DNA from: Bifidobacterium breve
Lineage (GTDB): Bacteria > Actinomycetota > Actinomycetes > Mycobacteriales > Mycobacteriaceae
Direction of reading: 5' to 3'
DNA: 7,432 nt
Assembly: GCA_943331415.1 (NCBI GenBank)
Contig: CALQLM010000048.1
Coordinates: 1-7,432, forward strand
Made by a program: the position numbers and the translations under genes
Part shown: positions 7,281 to 7,432 of the stretch, piece after piece
How the letters are laid out: every line of letters starts with the position of its first letter
Numbering within the stretch: the stretch's first letter is position 1
The notes under the pieces: generated by a model
The model's database searches: none
What the model saw: the letters and a program-made list of their open reading frames with translations, nothing else
Told to the model about the DNA's origin: nothing

Positions 7281-7310
7281 ACGGTAGGCGAAGGGCCCCG
7301 ATGGTGTCAG
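7281..7310 (-). promoter_or_regulatory. Promoter of the LLM oxidoreductase gene, leaderless type
   Basis: The minus strand shows CTGACA (7310 to 7305; one mismatch from TTGACA), an 18-bp spacer and TACCGT (7286 to 7281; TANNNT), then 6 nt to the ATG at 7274. This is the best-formed promoter in the window. The -35 contains the TGA stop of the putative upstream gene. Confidence 0.6.
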
Positions 7311-7432
7311 GCTTCGTGGCCGTCGTCGTGCGGCCGGGCCGCCTCCGTGAGAGCGGAAGCCCAGAGCTTGCCGCGCTCGCGCGCAGCGCCGACCTCCGCG
7401 AGACCTTCCATGGCCTGCCCGGGAATCCGCCC
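7307..7432 (-). CDS. C-terminal end of a probable minus-strand gene of unknown function (5' end outside window)
   Basis: Forty-one sense codons end at TGA (7309 to 7307). They read through the right edge without a stop, with mostly G or C at third positions and less GC at second positions, as in mycobacterial coding sequence. The visible C-terminus, with segments EGLAEVGAARERGKLWASAL and TEAARPHDDGHEA, looks like an amphipathic helix and polar tail; I do not recognise the family. The stop lies 32 nt before the LLM oxidoreductase ATG, a tandem arrangement typical of neighbouring genes. The call is uncertain because the opposite strand is also open from an ATG at 7301 to the edge with equally coding-like base composition. 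Confidence 0.45.
   Translation of the reverse strand, partial: GRIPGQAMEGLAEVGAARERGKLWASALTEAARPHDDGHEA

Overview
The window is high-GC actinobacterial chromosome and almost certainly comes from a Mycobacterium/Mycolicibacterium species. An Mtc28/LpqN-family secreted protein sits divergently next to a mycobacterial-type leucyl-tRNA synthetase, followed by a MarR regulator and a luciferase-like (F420-type) oxidoreductase. From memory, this matches the Rv0040c-Rv0041-Rv0042c-Rv0044c order of M. tuberculosis. A full-length glucosylglycerate hydrolase, an enzyme known from rapidly growing mycobacteria, points to a fast-growing or environmental species rather than the tuberculosis complex.

Layout: (i) 1-796 minus, the Mtc28-like exported protein, whose C-terminus lies beyond the left edge; (ii) 797-973, a divergent intergenic region; (iii) 974-3859 plus, leuS; (iv) 3884-4561 minus, a classical short-chain dehydrogenase/reductase (SDR), convergent with leuS across 24 bp; (v) 4562-4613, a 52-bp divergent promoter; (vi) 4614-5954 plus, glucosylglycerate hydrolase ggH; (vii) 5963-6418 minus, a MarR regulator, convergent with ggH across 8 bp; (viii) 6483-7274 minus, the LLM-class oxidoreductase; (ix) 7307-7432, probably the C-terminal end of another minus-strand gene. 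No tRNA, rRNA, CRISPR array, insertion sequence or integrase was seen.

Most of these genes are housekeeping or metabolic. LeuS charges tRNA-Leu. GgH hydrolyses glucosylglycerate, a compatible solute that mycobacteria accumulate under nitrogen limitation, to glucose and glycerate. The SDR is divergently paired with ggH through one compact control region, so co-regulation is plausible but unproven. The MarR gene follows the LLM oxidoreductase on the same strand.

The most striking shared property is transcriptional. Five of the six complete or start-containing genes have a TANNNT-like -10 hexamer placed 6-8 nt upstream of the ATG/GTG and no convincing Shine-Dalgarno. This is the layout expected for leaderless mRNAs. 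Only the exported Mtc28-like protein has a normal ribosome binding site. I did not find a clear, previously undescribed multi-gene system here. The best leads are the interleaved SDR/ggH promoter with nested palindromes and the SDR-ggH pair sitting between leuS and marR.
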